The notes beneath the pieces were generated by a model, which saw only the letters and a list, made by a program, of their open reading frames with translations, was not told the origin of the DNA and ran no database searches. The translations under genes were made by a program, and so were the position numbers. Below are positions 50,414 through 59,209 of a stretch of 64,000 bases of DNA, piece by piece. Origin of the DNA: CAVQCX01 sp963775335 (GTDB lineage Bacteria; Pseudomonadota; Gammaproteobacteria; Chromatiales; Chromatiaceae); contig CAVZIJ010000003.1 in assembly GCA_963775335.1 (NCBI GenBank), positions 1,922,001 through 1,986,000 of the forward strand. The letters are read 5' to 3'. Within the stretch, counting starts at the first letter, position 1. Each line of letters begins with the position of its first letter.

Positions 50414-50442
50414 TTATGAGATAGCTTCCAGTGTTTTATACT
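50414..50442 (+). promoter_or_regulatory. putative sigma-70 promoter of the fimX-like gene
   Basis: TTATGA and TATACT are separated by 17 nt, about 70 nt before the GTG at 50515. The downstream AT-rich stretch fits a start site. No site-specific regulator was identified. Confidence 0.4.
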
Positions 50443-50514
50443 GGCTTCCCGGCGATTGAGCCATGAGGCGTTCCGACCGGATCGCACCGTTCCGTCAACA
50501 GGACATCGACCAGC

Positions 50515-52620
50515 GTGGGTGCCAAAGCTCAAGACCGGAAAGCTGTTGCCGCCGATTCGGACGTTGCCCTGAACCTTCTTATCGTCGAGGAGTCGCGCAA
50601 CGAAGCCGACGGCTACGTGAGCGCACTGCGCAATGCCGGCATCGCCGTTCACCCCACCCGTGTGAGTGGCCCGATCGAGCTTGCCGACGCCTTTGCAGAG
50701 AATCGCCCGGACCTGGTGCTCGCCGCATGCGGCGAGGACGACACCGATTTGGATCAGATCGTGAAGATCGTCGGTGCCGGCGATTTCCCGGCCCCACTAC
50801 TGGTACTGACCAGCAACCTGACTCCGGCCCTCCTGTCCAAGGCCCGAGCAAGCGGGGTACGGGACGTCATCGAGAAAGAGCCGGCCGAGAAGCTCCAGCT
50901 TGCCGTATCGCGCGAGCTCCAGGATCTTCTGGCCCGCCGAGCGCTGCTCGAGACAAAGAGCCGCCTCGCCGAGACCGAGAGCCGCTGCACTGCGTTGATG
51001 CAGAGCTCCCGGGACGCGATCGCCTATGTCCACGAAGGCATGCACATCTCGGCCAACCCGGTCTATCTGGACATGTTCGGCCTGGTCGACATGGCAGATC
51101 TGGAAGGGCTTTCCGTCCTCGATCTGGTGGACCCGGCTGACCATGGCAAGCTCAAAAAGATCCTGCGCTCCTTGGCGAGCGAAGCAGACACGGCAGATGT
51201 CACCGTAACCTGTGCGAGCAGCAACGGCGCCCGATTCGCGGCCAAGCTCGAATTCTCCCCCGCGAGCATCGACGGCGAGCCGTGCAAGCAAATCGTGATC
51301 CGGGACCAGTCGTCCGATCGGGAGCTGGAGCGGAAGATCCAGCTGTTGACCAAGCTGGATCCGCTGACCGGGCTGGCCAACCGCGATCATCTGATCGACC
51401 GGATCGACAGCGACCTGACGAGCGCACGTACCGGTACGCTGCTCTACTTCGTCGTCGACAACTTCCAAGACCTGCGATCGAGCGCCGGCCTGGCGGCCAG
51501 CGACGCCGTGCTCAAGGAGCTGGCCGAGGCGGTCGGAGCCGAGGTGAAGGAGCCCGACCTTGCCGCGCGTTTCGGTGACCACTCCTTCTCCGTGTGGCTC
51601 CCGAGTGCCGATCAGGCCGCCGGCGAGGCGCTGGCCGAGCGCCTGCGCAAGCTCGCAGAGGAACACGCCTACGCCTCGACCAAGCAGTTCGTGACGACCA
51701 CCTGCAGCGTCGGTATTGCCCCCGTCGCCGGCGACACCGTCAGCGCCCAGGAGCTGGCGAATCGGGCCTATCAAGCCTCCGAGACCGCCCGCAAAGCGGG
51801 CGGCAATCGCTGGAAGGTCTTCGACGCCAAGGACCGGGGCATCCAGGCCGCCGCCAGCGCCGACGAAACCCGCATGCACGAGCTCATCGCGCATGCCCTG
51901 GAGCAAGACCGCTTCCGCCTGGTCTACCAGCCGATCGTGAGCCTCCAGGGTGAGTCCCGAGAGAACTATGGCGTCATGGTGCGGCTGTTGGACAAGAACG
52001 ACGAGGAGATCCTCCCGGCGCATTTCTTCGATCAGGCGAAGGCCTCGGACCAGATGGCCGCAATTGATCGTTGGGTGATCGGACATGCCATCCGTGAGCT
52101 TGCGCTGCAGCGCAAGCAGGGCAACAAGATCAACTTCTTCATCAGCCTGTCGAGCGCCGCCCTGCGCGACGAGTCGACGCTGCTGTGGATCATCGACTCG
52201 CTGCGCCTGGAAAACGCCAAGGGCTCCTGGCTCACGTTCCAGATCGCCGACGAAGACCTGCGCGCGCGTATTCAGGACGCGAAGAAGCTCATCGAGGGCC
52301 TGAAGAAGATCAAGTGCCGACTGGCGATCGACCACTTCGGCGTCATGCCCAAGTTCGAGAGCCTTCTGAAGCATCTGCCGGTCGATTATGTGAGATTCGA
52401 TTGCTCATTTCTCCAGGGGCTGTCGACCGACAAGCGGAAACAGCAGCAGCTGCTGGAGCTGATCCGAGCCGTGCGACCCTACGAGATCAAGACAGTGGCG
52501 ACCTGTGTGGAGGACGCCAACAGCCTGGCGGTGCTCTGGACAAGCGGGATCAACTACATCCAGGGTTATTTCCTGCAGGAGCCCACCCCCCAGATCGCCT
52601 TCGAAGCAGCAAGCCAATAA
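50515..52620 (+). CDS. FimX-like REC-PAS-GGDEF-EAL protein with degenerate catalytic motifs
   Basis: A 701-residue protein from GTG 50515. The order is receiver-like (20-140), PAS (about 165-275), GGDEF (290-440) and EAL (460-700). The GGDEF signature is replaced by RFGDHSF (353-358), the EAL motif by NYGVMVRLLD (near 485) and the DDFG metal motif by DHFG (606). So neither synthesis nor hydrolysis of c-di-GMP is expected. The layout and length match FimX of Pseudomonas, a c-di-GMP receptor for type IV pilus assembly. Its neighbour is a PilZ-like protein. Confidence 0.85.
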   Translation: MGAKAQDRKAVAADSDVALNLLIVEESRNEADGYVSALRNAGIAVHPTRVSGPIELADAFAENRPDLVLAACGEDDTDLDQIVKIVGAGDFPAPLLVLTSNLTPALLSKARASGVRDVIEKEPAEKLQLAVSRELQDLLARRALLETKSRLAETESRCTALMQSSRDAIAYVHEGMHISANPVYLDMFGLVDMADLEGLSVLDLVDPADHGKLKKILRSLASEADTADVTVTCASSNGARFAAKLEFSPASIDGEPCKQIVIRDQSSDRELERKIQLLTKLDPLTGLANRDHLIDRIDSDLTSARTGTLLYFVVDNFQDLRSSAGLAASDAVLKELAEAVGAEVKEPDLAARFGDHSFSVWLPSADQAAGEALAERLRKLAEEHAYASTKQFVTTTCSVGIAPVAGDTVSAQELANRAYQASETARKAGGNRWKVFDAKDRGIQAAASADETRMHELIAHALEQDRFRLVYQPIVSLQGESRENYGVMVRLLDKNDEEILPAHFFDQAKASDQMAAIDRWVIGHAIRELALQRKQGNKINFFISLSSAALRDESTLLWIIDSLRLENAKGSWLTFQIADEDLRARIQDAKKLIEGLKKIKCRLAIDHFGVMPKFESLLKHLPVDYVRFDCSFLQGLSTDKRKQQQLLELIRAVRPYEIKTVATCVEDANSLAVLWTSGINYIQGYFLQEPTPQIAFEAASQ

Positions 52621-52789
52621 TCCCAGAAGCGGCAGTTGACCGCTTCGAGCACCGATCAAGTGATTGATTGGACCATCGTTCAGGACAAACCTGATGCTCA
52701 CCCATTGGGTGATGGCCGCTACGACCACCAGGGGACGAATCGCCCTCGCCGGCAAGACAGGCCGAGTCCCGGCCCGCAGAGGCCCCGGT

Positions 52790-53323
52790 CTACCAGGGCA
52801 TGAAGGTATTGAAGAAGGACATGGGCCGACCGAAGTTGCGGTTGATCCGTGACATGTCCGTCTGCATGGCGCCGGTGGTGACGGTCATACCCCGGATGCT
52901 CTGTTCCATAGCGTCCATACTGGTCAGCATCGGTTCGAGCGTGCCCACCTTATGGTTGATGGCCTCGACGCTGACCGTCATGGTCCTGACGTTGGCTGTG
53001 AGCTTGCCCATGTTGTCGGACACGGACTGCATGTTGCTGGCGAGCACCGTCATGTTCGAATCGACGCTGATCGCCAGATAGTGGACGTCCTTGGCGAGGC
53101 TGAAGACCAGATAGAAGCCGTAGGCGGCAAGGATGATGAACGCGAACAGCGACGGATAGACGATCAGCTCCCAGCGCCGGGCACTGGTCTCGAACGCCAC
53201 GGACAGCCGATCCAATGAGTGGGGAAGTCCATAGTCGGCCCGAACCGCGCTAGTATCGCTGTGGATTTCCGAGGACCCCCGGGTTGGCGGCCCTTTGCTC
53301 GTGCGCTCTTCGGTCATCTCCAC
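52790..53323 (-). CDS. single-TM protein with long coiled-coil, unknown function
   Basis: A 177-residue protein: a disordered N-terminus, one transmembrane helix (about 55-78, IVYPSLFAFIILAAYGFYLV), then a heptad-like region with repeated NM, S and V (MTVLASNMQSVSDNMGKLTA), a likely coiled coil. It resembles scaffold-type inner-membrane proteins, but no family was recognised. It follows the TPR gene in the same direction, 190 nt away. Confidence 0.6.
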   Translation of the reverse strand: MEMTEERTSKGPPTRGSSEIHSDTSAVRADYGLPHSLDRLSVAFETSARRWELIVYPSLFAFIILAAYGFYLVFSLAKDVHYLAISVDSNMTVLASNMQSVSDNMGKLTANVRTMTVSVEAINHKVGTLEPMLTSMDAMEQSIRGMTVTTGAMQTDMSRINRNFGRPMSFFNTFMPW

Positions 53324-53513
53324 GCCTTTACGAAACGGCTGAGGGAATTGTGTCTAGCAGGTGTACGAGAATAGCACAGCGAGGCGGGGCGAAGCAGGCT
53401 GAGTGCCATACCGACCTACCCCATCAGGCCGGGTCGGACGCGGCTTCGACAGCGGTCGGAGGATGGTCCGCCTGCCGCCGGTATCCCTGGGGCAGGCCCG
53501 TGAAAGAAGCGGG

Positions 53514-54530
53514 TTAGTCCCCCAGGCGGCGGCCGAGGTCAGCGGCCTTCGCCGGGTCCATTGCACGAACCGTCTCGACCAATTCCTCAGCTTCCGCGCG
53601 CCGTCCCTGGGACAACAGCTCGGCGGCGGCCGTCGCGTAGGTCTGGGCTGCCGCCTCAGACTCGCCTGTCTGGTAATAGAAATTTCCGACCTCGCGGAGC
53701 AGCTCGGGATTGTCAGGCTCTTCCCGGGCAAGGGCCTCGTAGATCTCCCGGGCGCGGCGCACGTCCTTGTCCCAGAACGCGTGCCTGGCCTCATTGAGAC
53801 GGTCTTGGCGCGCCGCCTTGGCCGGCGGCTGCGCGGGGGACGAGCCCTGAGGGGCTGGGGCCCCTTCAGGCGTATCGACCTTGCGCTCGTCCCCCACTGT
53901 TTCGGTCGCTGTCGCGGGGGCCGAGCTCGGGGACGGCGTAACGACAGGCTCCGGTTTCGACCCTTCGCCGGAGACGGCAGGCTCCGAAGCACCGCTCCCT
54001 GGTTGGTCCAGCGGCCGGAAGCTGTAGCCCGACGAGGACACGGGCTGCCCGCTCAGGAACTGGGGAACCTGGCGGGGATGCTCAGGCTTGCTCGCGGCAG
54101 GCTCGGCCTGATGGGCGGCGGACTCGGCGATGCCGGCGGACGGCTCCTTCGGGGGCTCGGGAACCGACGGCTCCGGGGAGACCGCCGGCTCAGAGGGAAC
54201 CGACGGCTCCGGGACCCCCGGCAACGCCTGCGGCGCCGGGGTATCGCTCTGCGCCGGCGCTGCCGGCTCGGAGGGGCCCTCCTGCGGGGCCTCCTGCTGC
54301 GGCGCGCTGGGGTGCGTCAGATCCGCCGACGGCGCAGGAGGTCCCGCTGTCTCGGTCGCCGGCGCCGGCAATTCGGCCTCAGGCTGCGCTGAGCCGATGG
54401 CTTGGGGCCCGGACGGGACGGGCGAGGACAAACCGAATAGCTGCTGCCGCAGGAGAACCCCGGTGATGACGAACACCAGGACCGTCAGCAGGATCAGGTG
54501 CTGGACCACCAGCCTGAAGAATGCGCGCAT
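53514..54530 (-). CDS. Pro/Ala-rich membrane-anchored TPR protein
   Basis: A 338-residue protein with an N-terminal membrane anchor (about 6-28). Residues 30-230 are a low-complexity Pro/Ser/Glu/Ala linker (repeats such as EPSVPSEPAVSPEP), and the last ~90 residues have TPR-like helices (ARHAFWDKDVRRAREIYEAL, ELLREVGNFYYQTGESEAAA). It starts 24 nt after the ParA-like gene stop, so the two are probably cotranscribed. TPR domains dock partners. Confidence 0.7.
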   Translation of the reverse strand: MRAFFRLVVQHLILLTVLVFVITGVLLRQQLFGLSSPVPSGPQAIGSAQPEAELPAPATETAGPPAPSADLTHPSAPQQEAPQEGPSEPAAPAQSDTPAPQALPGVPEPSVPSEPAVSPEPSVPEPPKEPSAGIAESAAHQAEPAASKPEHPRQVPQFLSGQPVSSSGYSFRPLDQPGSGASEPAVSGEGSKPEPVVTPSPSSAPATATETVGDERKVDTPEGAPAPQGSSPAQPPAKAARQDRLNEARHAFWDKDVRRAREIYEALAREEPDNPELLREVGNFYYQTGESEAAAQTYATAAAELLSQGRRAEAEELVETVRAMDPAKAADLGRRLGD

Positions 54531-54553
54531 GATCGACCTCCTGTGGGCCCGGA

Positions 54554-55189
54554 TCAGCTGACTAGGTGGGGGTAGAGCGCTGCGGTAAGGGCCGTCATCT
54601 CGCGGGCGCCCTTGCCCCGGGGCTCCAGCTCGAAGACGGCCAGTCCCTCGCTGAAGGAGCGGCGGTAGATCGTGCGCTGGGCCAGGCGGGGGCGCAGGAA
54701 CTTCAACCCCGGCAAGGTCACGAGCGCAGCGGCAGCCTCATCGGACTCCCGAACCGTGCGATTGGTGTCGGCACGGTTGATGAAGCCGACGATCTCCGGG
54801 GGCTGATCCCGCTTGATGCTCGACTTGATGAAATGTACGAACCGCTGGGTCGACCAGATGTCTGCCTGGCTCGGCGGCACCGGCACGACGATTCGGTCGG
54901 CGAGTGTCAGCGCCCGCTTCATGGCCTCCATGTCAGCGGTGCCCACATCGATCAGGACCTCAGCGCTATTGTGAAGCTTGGAGCCATCCAGCGCCGTGGG
55001 TCCGCCGACCTTGACCTTCGGCTCGTAGCGCTCCTCGGAGCGAACCTCGGAGACGTCGGTCAGCGTGGCTTGGGGGTCCGCATCGATCACCTTGACGCCT
55101 ACGCCCGCCATGGACAGCCAGACGGCCAAGTTAAAGGTAACGGTGCTCTTGCCCGATCCACCCTTCAAGCTGCCAATCACCGTGATCAT
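54554..55189 (-). CDS. ParA/MinD-family ATPase
   Basis: A 211-residue ATPase from ATG 55189 (AGAGGT site). The deviant Walker A is GSLKGGSGKSTVTF, followed by VKVIDADPQATLTD and the second nucleotide motif region. A RWGQ-type effector is not visible. Single ParA/MinD ATPases of this size position protein complexes or chemosensory/pilus machinery. No parB partner or plasmid partition site is near, so plasmid segregation is unlikely. Confidence 0.85.
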   Translation of the reverse strand: MITVIGSLKGGSGKSTVTFNLAVWLSMAGVGVKVIDADPQATLTDVSEVRSEERYEPKVKVGGPTALDGSKLHNSAEVLIDVGTADMEAMKRALTLADRIVVPVPPSQADIWSTQRFVHFIKSSIKRDQPPEIVGFINRADTNRTVRESDEAAAALVTLPGLKFLRPRLAQRTIYRRSFSEGLAVFELEPRGKGAREMTALTAALYPHLVS

Positions 55190-55417
55190 GCGATTCGGAC
55201 CTCTCATTTCAGATGCGAGCCCCGGACCCCCGGGGCCAGGCAAGCCACCGATCTCTCCCAGCATGCCTGCCACCTGCATACAGCGAGGAGATGCGCCCTC
55301 CCCTCGGCTCGCCGCGAGCGATTGAAGCCCAAGGAAACCGCCGATGGCCCAGGTCGGTTTCCGTCCGAGAAACAACCCCCGACTCCCCTGCCGAAGTCCC
55401 GCCCGACTGCCGCTCCC

Positions 55418-56710
55418 TCAGCCCGAAGGATCGGGGCGACGCCTGTCTGAAGCGGACGATTCCCGCGGCACAGCCAATGCGACGGCCGACCCGCGTCCCC
55501 GCCAGTCCGTCCGGCGGTCATAGGCCGCCCCGGACGCAGACCGCTGGGCCCATGCCGCCGGGACCCCCGAAACGCCTCGGGGAGCGGGCTGCGGGCTGAC
55601 AACCCCGGGCCGAATCGGCCCGAGAGCGACCATCAGCGTGGCCCAGCGATGCAAATGGGTCTGGGGGTCGCCGAAGGCCAACGCCCCAGAGACCCTGGAT
55701 ACCGGCGCCGGCCAGCGGGACCCGGCGGTCCCGGTCAGCGCGTCGAGCACCCTGGCGGGCCGGCGCCAGGTCGGGCTGGTGTAGACGATCGCCGCATGTC
55801 CTCCGGCTGAGCCCGACGCCTCGGGGGCTACCGGCGGACGGGGCTCGAGCACCGGGACAGCCGGCAAGCGGATCACGAGGGGCAGGTCCCCGACGCGCAA
55901 TGGGCGGAATCTGTACGTGCCCGGTCTCAACGAGCGCCTCGGCCAGCTCCCCTGGACGAGCATCGGCGCAGCCACAGGAGCCAAGGAGCGAGCCGCCGGT
56001 CTGAAGGATGGCCGGGACGGTATCACGCCGCTCCAGCGAGGCGTGGGAGCGGTCCAACGGCCGACGAAGCGTGGAGCGGGCGACGGATAGGCCCAGGCCC
56101 CGGAGGAACTGCGCATGCCCGCACGGGCTTGCCACGCGAGGCCGACGTACCCCCGCTGGACCGGCCGGTACGCAACGGGCGGCGCCCAGGCGGGTCGGGC
56201 CGCCCACATCGGTACGCCCCACCGGCCCGAGGGCCCAACGGGCGGAGCCGGATAGCCGGTCCAGCCAGGCCTGGGAATCGCGGGCGGCCGATCTGCGAGC
56301 TGCCGGGCCCCGTAAGGATAGGCATACGACGGCCAGCGCCCGGCAGGCGCGGCCACAACAATGGGCCCGGGGCCGTAATAGCCTTGGCGAAACCAGGGAC
56401 CGGGACCTTGCCTCGGGGGCCACAAAGGAGCGTTGCGCATGGCCCAGGCCATCGGCCGGGGGGCGGACCCCATCCAGGGCATGGACGGCACCCCGAAATG
56501 AGCGGATGCCCTCGGCCCCGCGAGCCCTCCAGGAGCCGCCCGCCGGTACCAGACCGGGGCCGCTGCCCAAGAGCCAACGAGTGCCGGCGCGGGCCAGGGC
56601 GGCCGAGACAGACCGACCGGTGCGCCCCACCAACCGGCCAGCGCCGGCTCAGCTGCCGCCCCAGCGGCCAGGCCCAGCATCAATATCCAGGTTCTACTGA
56701 TCAATGCCAT
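55418..56710 (-). CDS. exported Pro/Trp/Arg-rich protein
   Basis: A 430-residue protein from ATG 56710. Sec signal residues 1-25 end in AEPALA. The mature part is rich in Pro, Trp, Ala, Gly and Arg with scattered P-x-W/R-P-x motifs (SPAPRFVGRWTAPTPRW, PSFRPAARS). It shows no catalytic signature. The composition suggests a disordered or structural periplasmic or surface protein. The last 20 residues overlap low-complexity DNA, so the true end is plausible but not proven. Confidence 0.6.
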   Translation of the reverse strand: MALISRTWILMLGLAAGAAAEPALAGWWGAPVGLSRPPWPAPALVGSWAAAPVWYRRAAPGGLAGPRASAHFGVPSMPWMGSAPRPMAWAMRNAPLWPPRQGPGPWFRQGYYGPGPIVVAAPAGRWPSYAYPYGARQLADRPPAIPRPGWTGYPAPPVGPSGRWGVPMWAARPAWAPPVAYRPVQRGYVGLAWQARAGMRSSSGAWAYPSPAPRFVGRWTAPTPRWSGVIPSRPSFRPAARSLAPVAAPMLVQGSWPRRSLRPGTYRFRPLRVGDLPLVIRLPAVPVLEPRPPVAPEASGSAGGHAAIVYTSPTWRRPARVLDALTGTAGSRWPAPVSRVSGALAFGDPQTHLHRWATLMVALGPIRPGVVSPQPAPRGVSGVPAAWAQRSASGAAYDRRTDWRGRGSAVALAVPRESSASDRRRPDPSG

Positions 56711-56798
56711 TGCGCCCCCCTGTCTCGCGGTCGGTGCCCGAGGCACCCATCCTGAAAAGGGACGGGGGCGAAACGCCCCCGCCGATTGAATCTCGCAC

Positions 56799-57575
56799 CT
56801 ACGGGTGCTGAGGCACGGCGCCGTCCCCCGCGGAGACCTTTCGATAGTCCGCGGGCACAGAAAACAAGCTGTCGGGCTGGCTACCGATTCGAATATTGGA
56901 CATCTCCCGGGCATACCCGCCAGGAAACTCCTCCCGGATCGCAACGCCGAGCTCCGGGTCATACCATTGGTACGAATGGGTCGGCTCAGAGCCGTTTCGG
57001 GTCACGGTCATCTCCCACTTCTCGGCGGAGCGATCGTTGATCATCTCATGACCGACCATGTGCATCTCCATCCGTGTACCGTCCGAGCCCTCCGAGCGCA
57101 GGACCACCCCACGTTCCACGTCGAGCCACTGGACCGTGCGTGATTCCTTGCCCTCGGAATTCCGTAGCTTAATCGCCCGCTTGACCGCCCGGCGCCCGGC
57201 CACATCCTCTTTCCCCAGGTTCTCGCAAGCAGCCGCCGGAGCTCCCGCGCAAGGATCTTTGGCAAGATCCGGCTGCCCCTTGCCCGATGCGGAGCCGGGC
57301 TGCTCCATGTATAGCTTCTGGGCCGGGTCCAGCGTGTAGCCCACCCCACGGTCACCGTCCGCGATCTGGACGATCAGCTTCCCCTGCTGGGTGATCTCGG
57401 TGCGCGTCCGATTACCGGAGACGAAGATTCGGCCGGTACCCATCACACCTTGAGGCCCGATCTGCCGAGTCTCCGCCGAGAATCCAGGGACGGTCGAACC
57501 GGCCCACGATGCCGCGAGCGGAGCCAGCAATATGGCCCCAAGGGCACAAACGCGAAGACCTTTGACCTTCACCAT
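56799..57575 (-). CDS. exported DUF4412/LolA-like protein
   Basis: A 258-residue protein from ATG 57575 with a signal peptide (about 1-26). Strand-rich segments include GRIFVSGNRTRTEI, GKLIVQIADGDRGVGYTLDP, EMHMVGHEMINDRSAEKWEM and a final SLFSVPADYRKVS. These fit the LolA/DUF4412-like unclosed barrel that handles hydrophobic ligands. There is one Cys pair (PCAGAPAAACEN). It is an isolated cistron between two unusual secreted proteins. Confidence 0.65.
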   Translation of the reverse strand: MVKVKGLRVCALGAILLAPLAASWAGSTVPGFSAETRQIGPQGVMGTGRIFVSGNRTRTEITQQGKLIVQIADGDRGVGYTLDPAQKLYMEQPGSASGKGQPDLAKDPCAGAPAAACENLGKEDVAGRRAVKRAIKLRNSEGKESRTVQWLDVERGVVLRSEGSDGTRMEMHMVGHEMINDRSAEKWEMTVTRNGSEPTHSYQWYDPELGVAIREEFPGGYAREMSNIRIGSQPDSLFSVPADYRKVSAGDGAVPQHP

Positions 57576-57667
57576 GCTTGCTGCCTCGTGCGGTACGCCG
57601 GCTCTCTCGCGGCGATCCCCCAGAAAAGGAGCCGGCGCGACCCGGCGGATCGGTCTCTCGTCACACT

Positions 57668-59077
57668 CTACCAGGGCCATGACCCGAAAACGCCCCCGCC
57701 GGGCCACCCCGTCCCATTGCCCCATGACCAGGCAGAAACACCCGGATACTCCCATCCCGATCCTGAATAAGGCAGCCCCACCCCCGAATAAGGCAGCCCC
57801 ACCCCCGAATAAGGCAGCCCCACTCCCGAATAAGGCAGCCCCACCCCTGAATAAGGCAGCCCCGCTCCTGAATAAGGCAGCCCCACCCCCGAATAAGGCA
57901 GCCCCACTCCCGAATAAGGCAGCCCCACCCCCGAATAAGGCAGCCCCACTCCCGAATAAGGCAGCCCCACTCCCGAATAAGGCAGCCCCACTCCCGAATA
58001 AGGCAGCCCTACTCCCGAATAAGGCAGCCCTACTCCCGAATAAGGCAGCCCTACTCCCGAATAAGGCAGCCCTACTCCCGAATAAGGCAGCCCTACTCCC
58101 GAATAAGGCAGCCCTACTCCCGAATTGAGCAGCCCGAGCCCCGGGTACACCGGCCCCACGGACAGCGCCGCTCCGGCCTGGGGATACGAGCTCTCCCGGG
58201 AGGGGGTCGAGCTGGAATGCTCGTCGTTGTCCAGCGGGCGGAACACCGGGGCGAGCGCCATACCGGTGCCGTCCGGCGATTGCCCGGACCCGGAGGAGCC
58301 GAATGCCGCGCCGGGCTGCCCGGCGTAGGGCCGGAATTTTGGGAGATCGGCCTCCTGCGGCTTGCTGAGCTGAGGATCCGTGCGGAACCGATATTGCGGC
58401 GCATAAGCGGGCTGCTGGTCCGCTCCCCCGGTGTACCCGCTCGAAGCCGAGGCCCCCGTAGCGCCCCAGGAGCCGTATTGCTGCTCGGCACCCGTGGCCC
58501 CGAGGGGATAAACGCCGGTGCGCGAGGGCCCGCTTTGGCCCGCCGCACCGCCGGACGGTTGTCCCGAATAGCCCCTGTAGCGGTTGGAAAAGACCGTGTC
58601 GCCCGCGGCGCTATCGTCTCCGGAGTCGTATGGCGAATAACCTCCCGCGTCGCGGTAGCCCGCGTAGGTGGAGCCACTCCCGCCGGCGCCGTAACCCTGA
58701 TGGTACGAGTAATCCCCGCCGCTGCCGTTGTACCCTGTTGCGTCGGACGAGCCGCCCCCACCGCCGCCGTACCCGGCGTCGTAGGAGGACCCTTCCCCGC
58801 CAGCGCTGTGCCCCGCATCGTAAGAAGAGTAGCCGCCGATTTCGGAGCGGGCGCCACTGAACGACCGAGCACCGGAGAAAGTGCCGCCGAGCCGCTTGCC
58901 CCCGGCGGCCCGCCACCCATTGGCGGAGCCAGCCTCCGGCAGCAGGTAGAGACCGCCGCGGTCAGACGCCGAAGAAGCGTCCCCGGAGCTCCACTGCCAA
59001 GACTCGGCGAGGGCCGCCTGGAGAGGCAGCACCAACCAGAGCCCCAGCTGGAAAACCCTCAGGAATCTTCGACGCAT
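57668..59077 (-). CDS. exported Gly/Ser/Tyr-rich protein with ~17 YSGVGLP repeats
   Basis: A 469-residue protein from ATG 59077. The signal peptide ends LQAALA (about residue 24). Residues 30-290 are Gly/Ser/Tyr/Asp-rich (GYSSYDAGHSAGGEGSSYDA). The C-terminal third is 17 tandem 7-residue GLPYSGV units encoded by a 21-bp array. The composition is silk- or adhesin-like; a fibrous surface or globule protein is a guess. The nearby RND genes do not explain it. Confidence 0.65.
   Translation of the reverse strand: MRRRFLRVFQLGLWLVLPLQAALAESWQWSSGDASSASDRGGLYLLPEAGSANGWRAAGGKRLGGTFSGARSFSGARSEIGGYSSYDAGHSAGGEGSSYDAGYGGGGGGSSDATGYNGSGGDYSYHQGYGAGGSGSTYAGYRDAGGYSPYDSGDDSAAGDTVFSNRYRGYSGQPSGGAAGQSGPSRTGVYPLGATGAEQQYGSWGATGASASSGYTGGADQQPAYAPQYRFRTDPQLSKPQEADLPKFRPYAGQPGAAFGSSGSGQSPDGTGMALAPVFRPLDNDEHSSSTPSRESSYPQAGAALSVGPVYPGLGLLNSGVGLPYSGVGLPYSGVGLPYSGVGLPYSGVGLPYSGVGLPYSGVGLPYSGVGLPYSGVGLPYSGVGLPYSGVGLPYSGVGLPYSGAGLPYSGVGLPYSGVGLPYSGVGLPYSGVGLPYSGSGWEYPGVSAWSWGNGTGWPGGGVFGSWPW
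57764..58130. repeat. 21-bp tandem minisatellite
   Basis: About 17 near-identical 21-bp units (CCCGAATAAGGCAGCCCCAC) encode the YSGVGLP array. Two sub-types (CCCCAC and CCCTAC at the unit end) are segmentally arranged, suggesting expansion by slippage. Confidence 0.9.
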
Positions 59078-59209
59078 ATCCTGTAGGTGGCCACCGATAA
59101 CCCGCTGCAGGCCAAGTCTGGCCCGATCCCGAGCCAACCAGTGCCCGATCACCTCAGCCCCGGTCGCCGCGGTCTCGACTGGTCGACCCTCGTAAACGGG
59201 CGGCTGCGA

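Noticed and set aside
50797..52374. A 525-codon leftward frame opposite the FimX-like gene
   Set aside because: Antisense shadow of a well-supported gene; no family match.
55204..55602. Small frames between the ParA-like ATPase and the Pro/Trp-rich gene
   Set aside because: Arg/Pro-rich, without ribosome site or family similarity.
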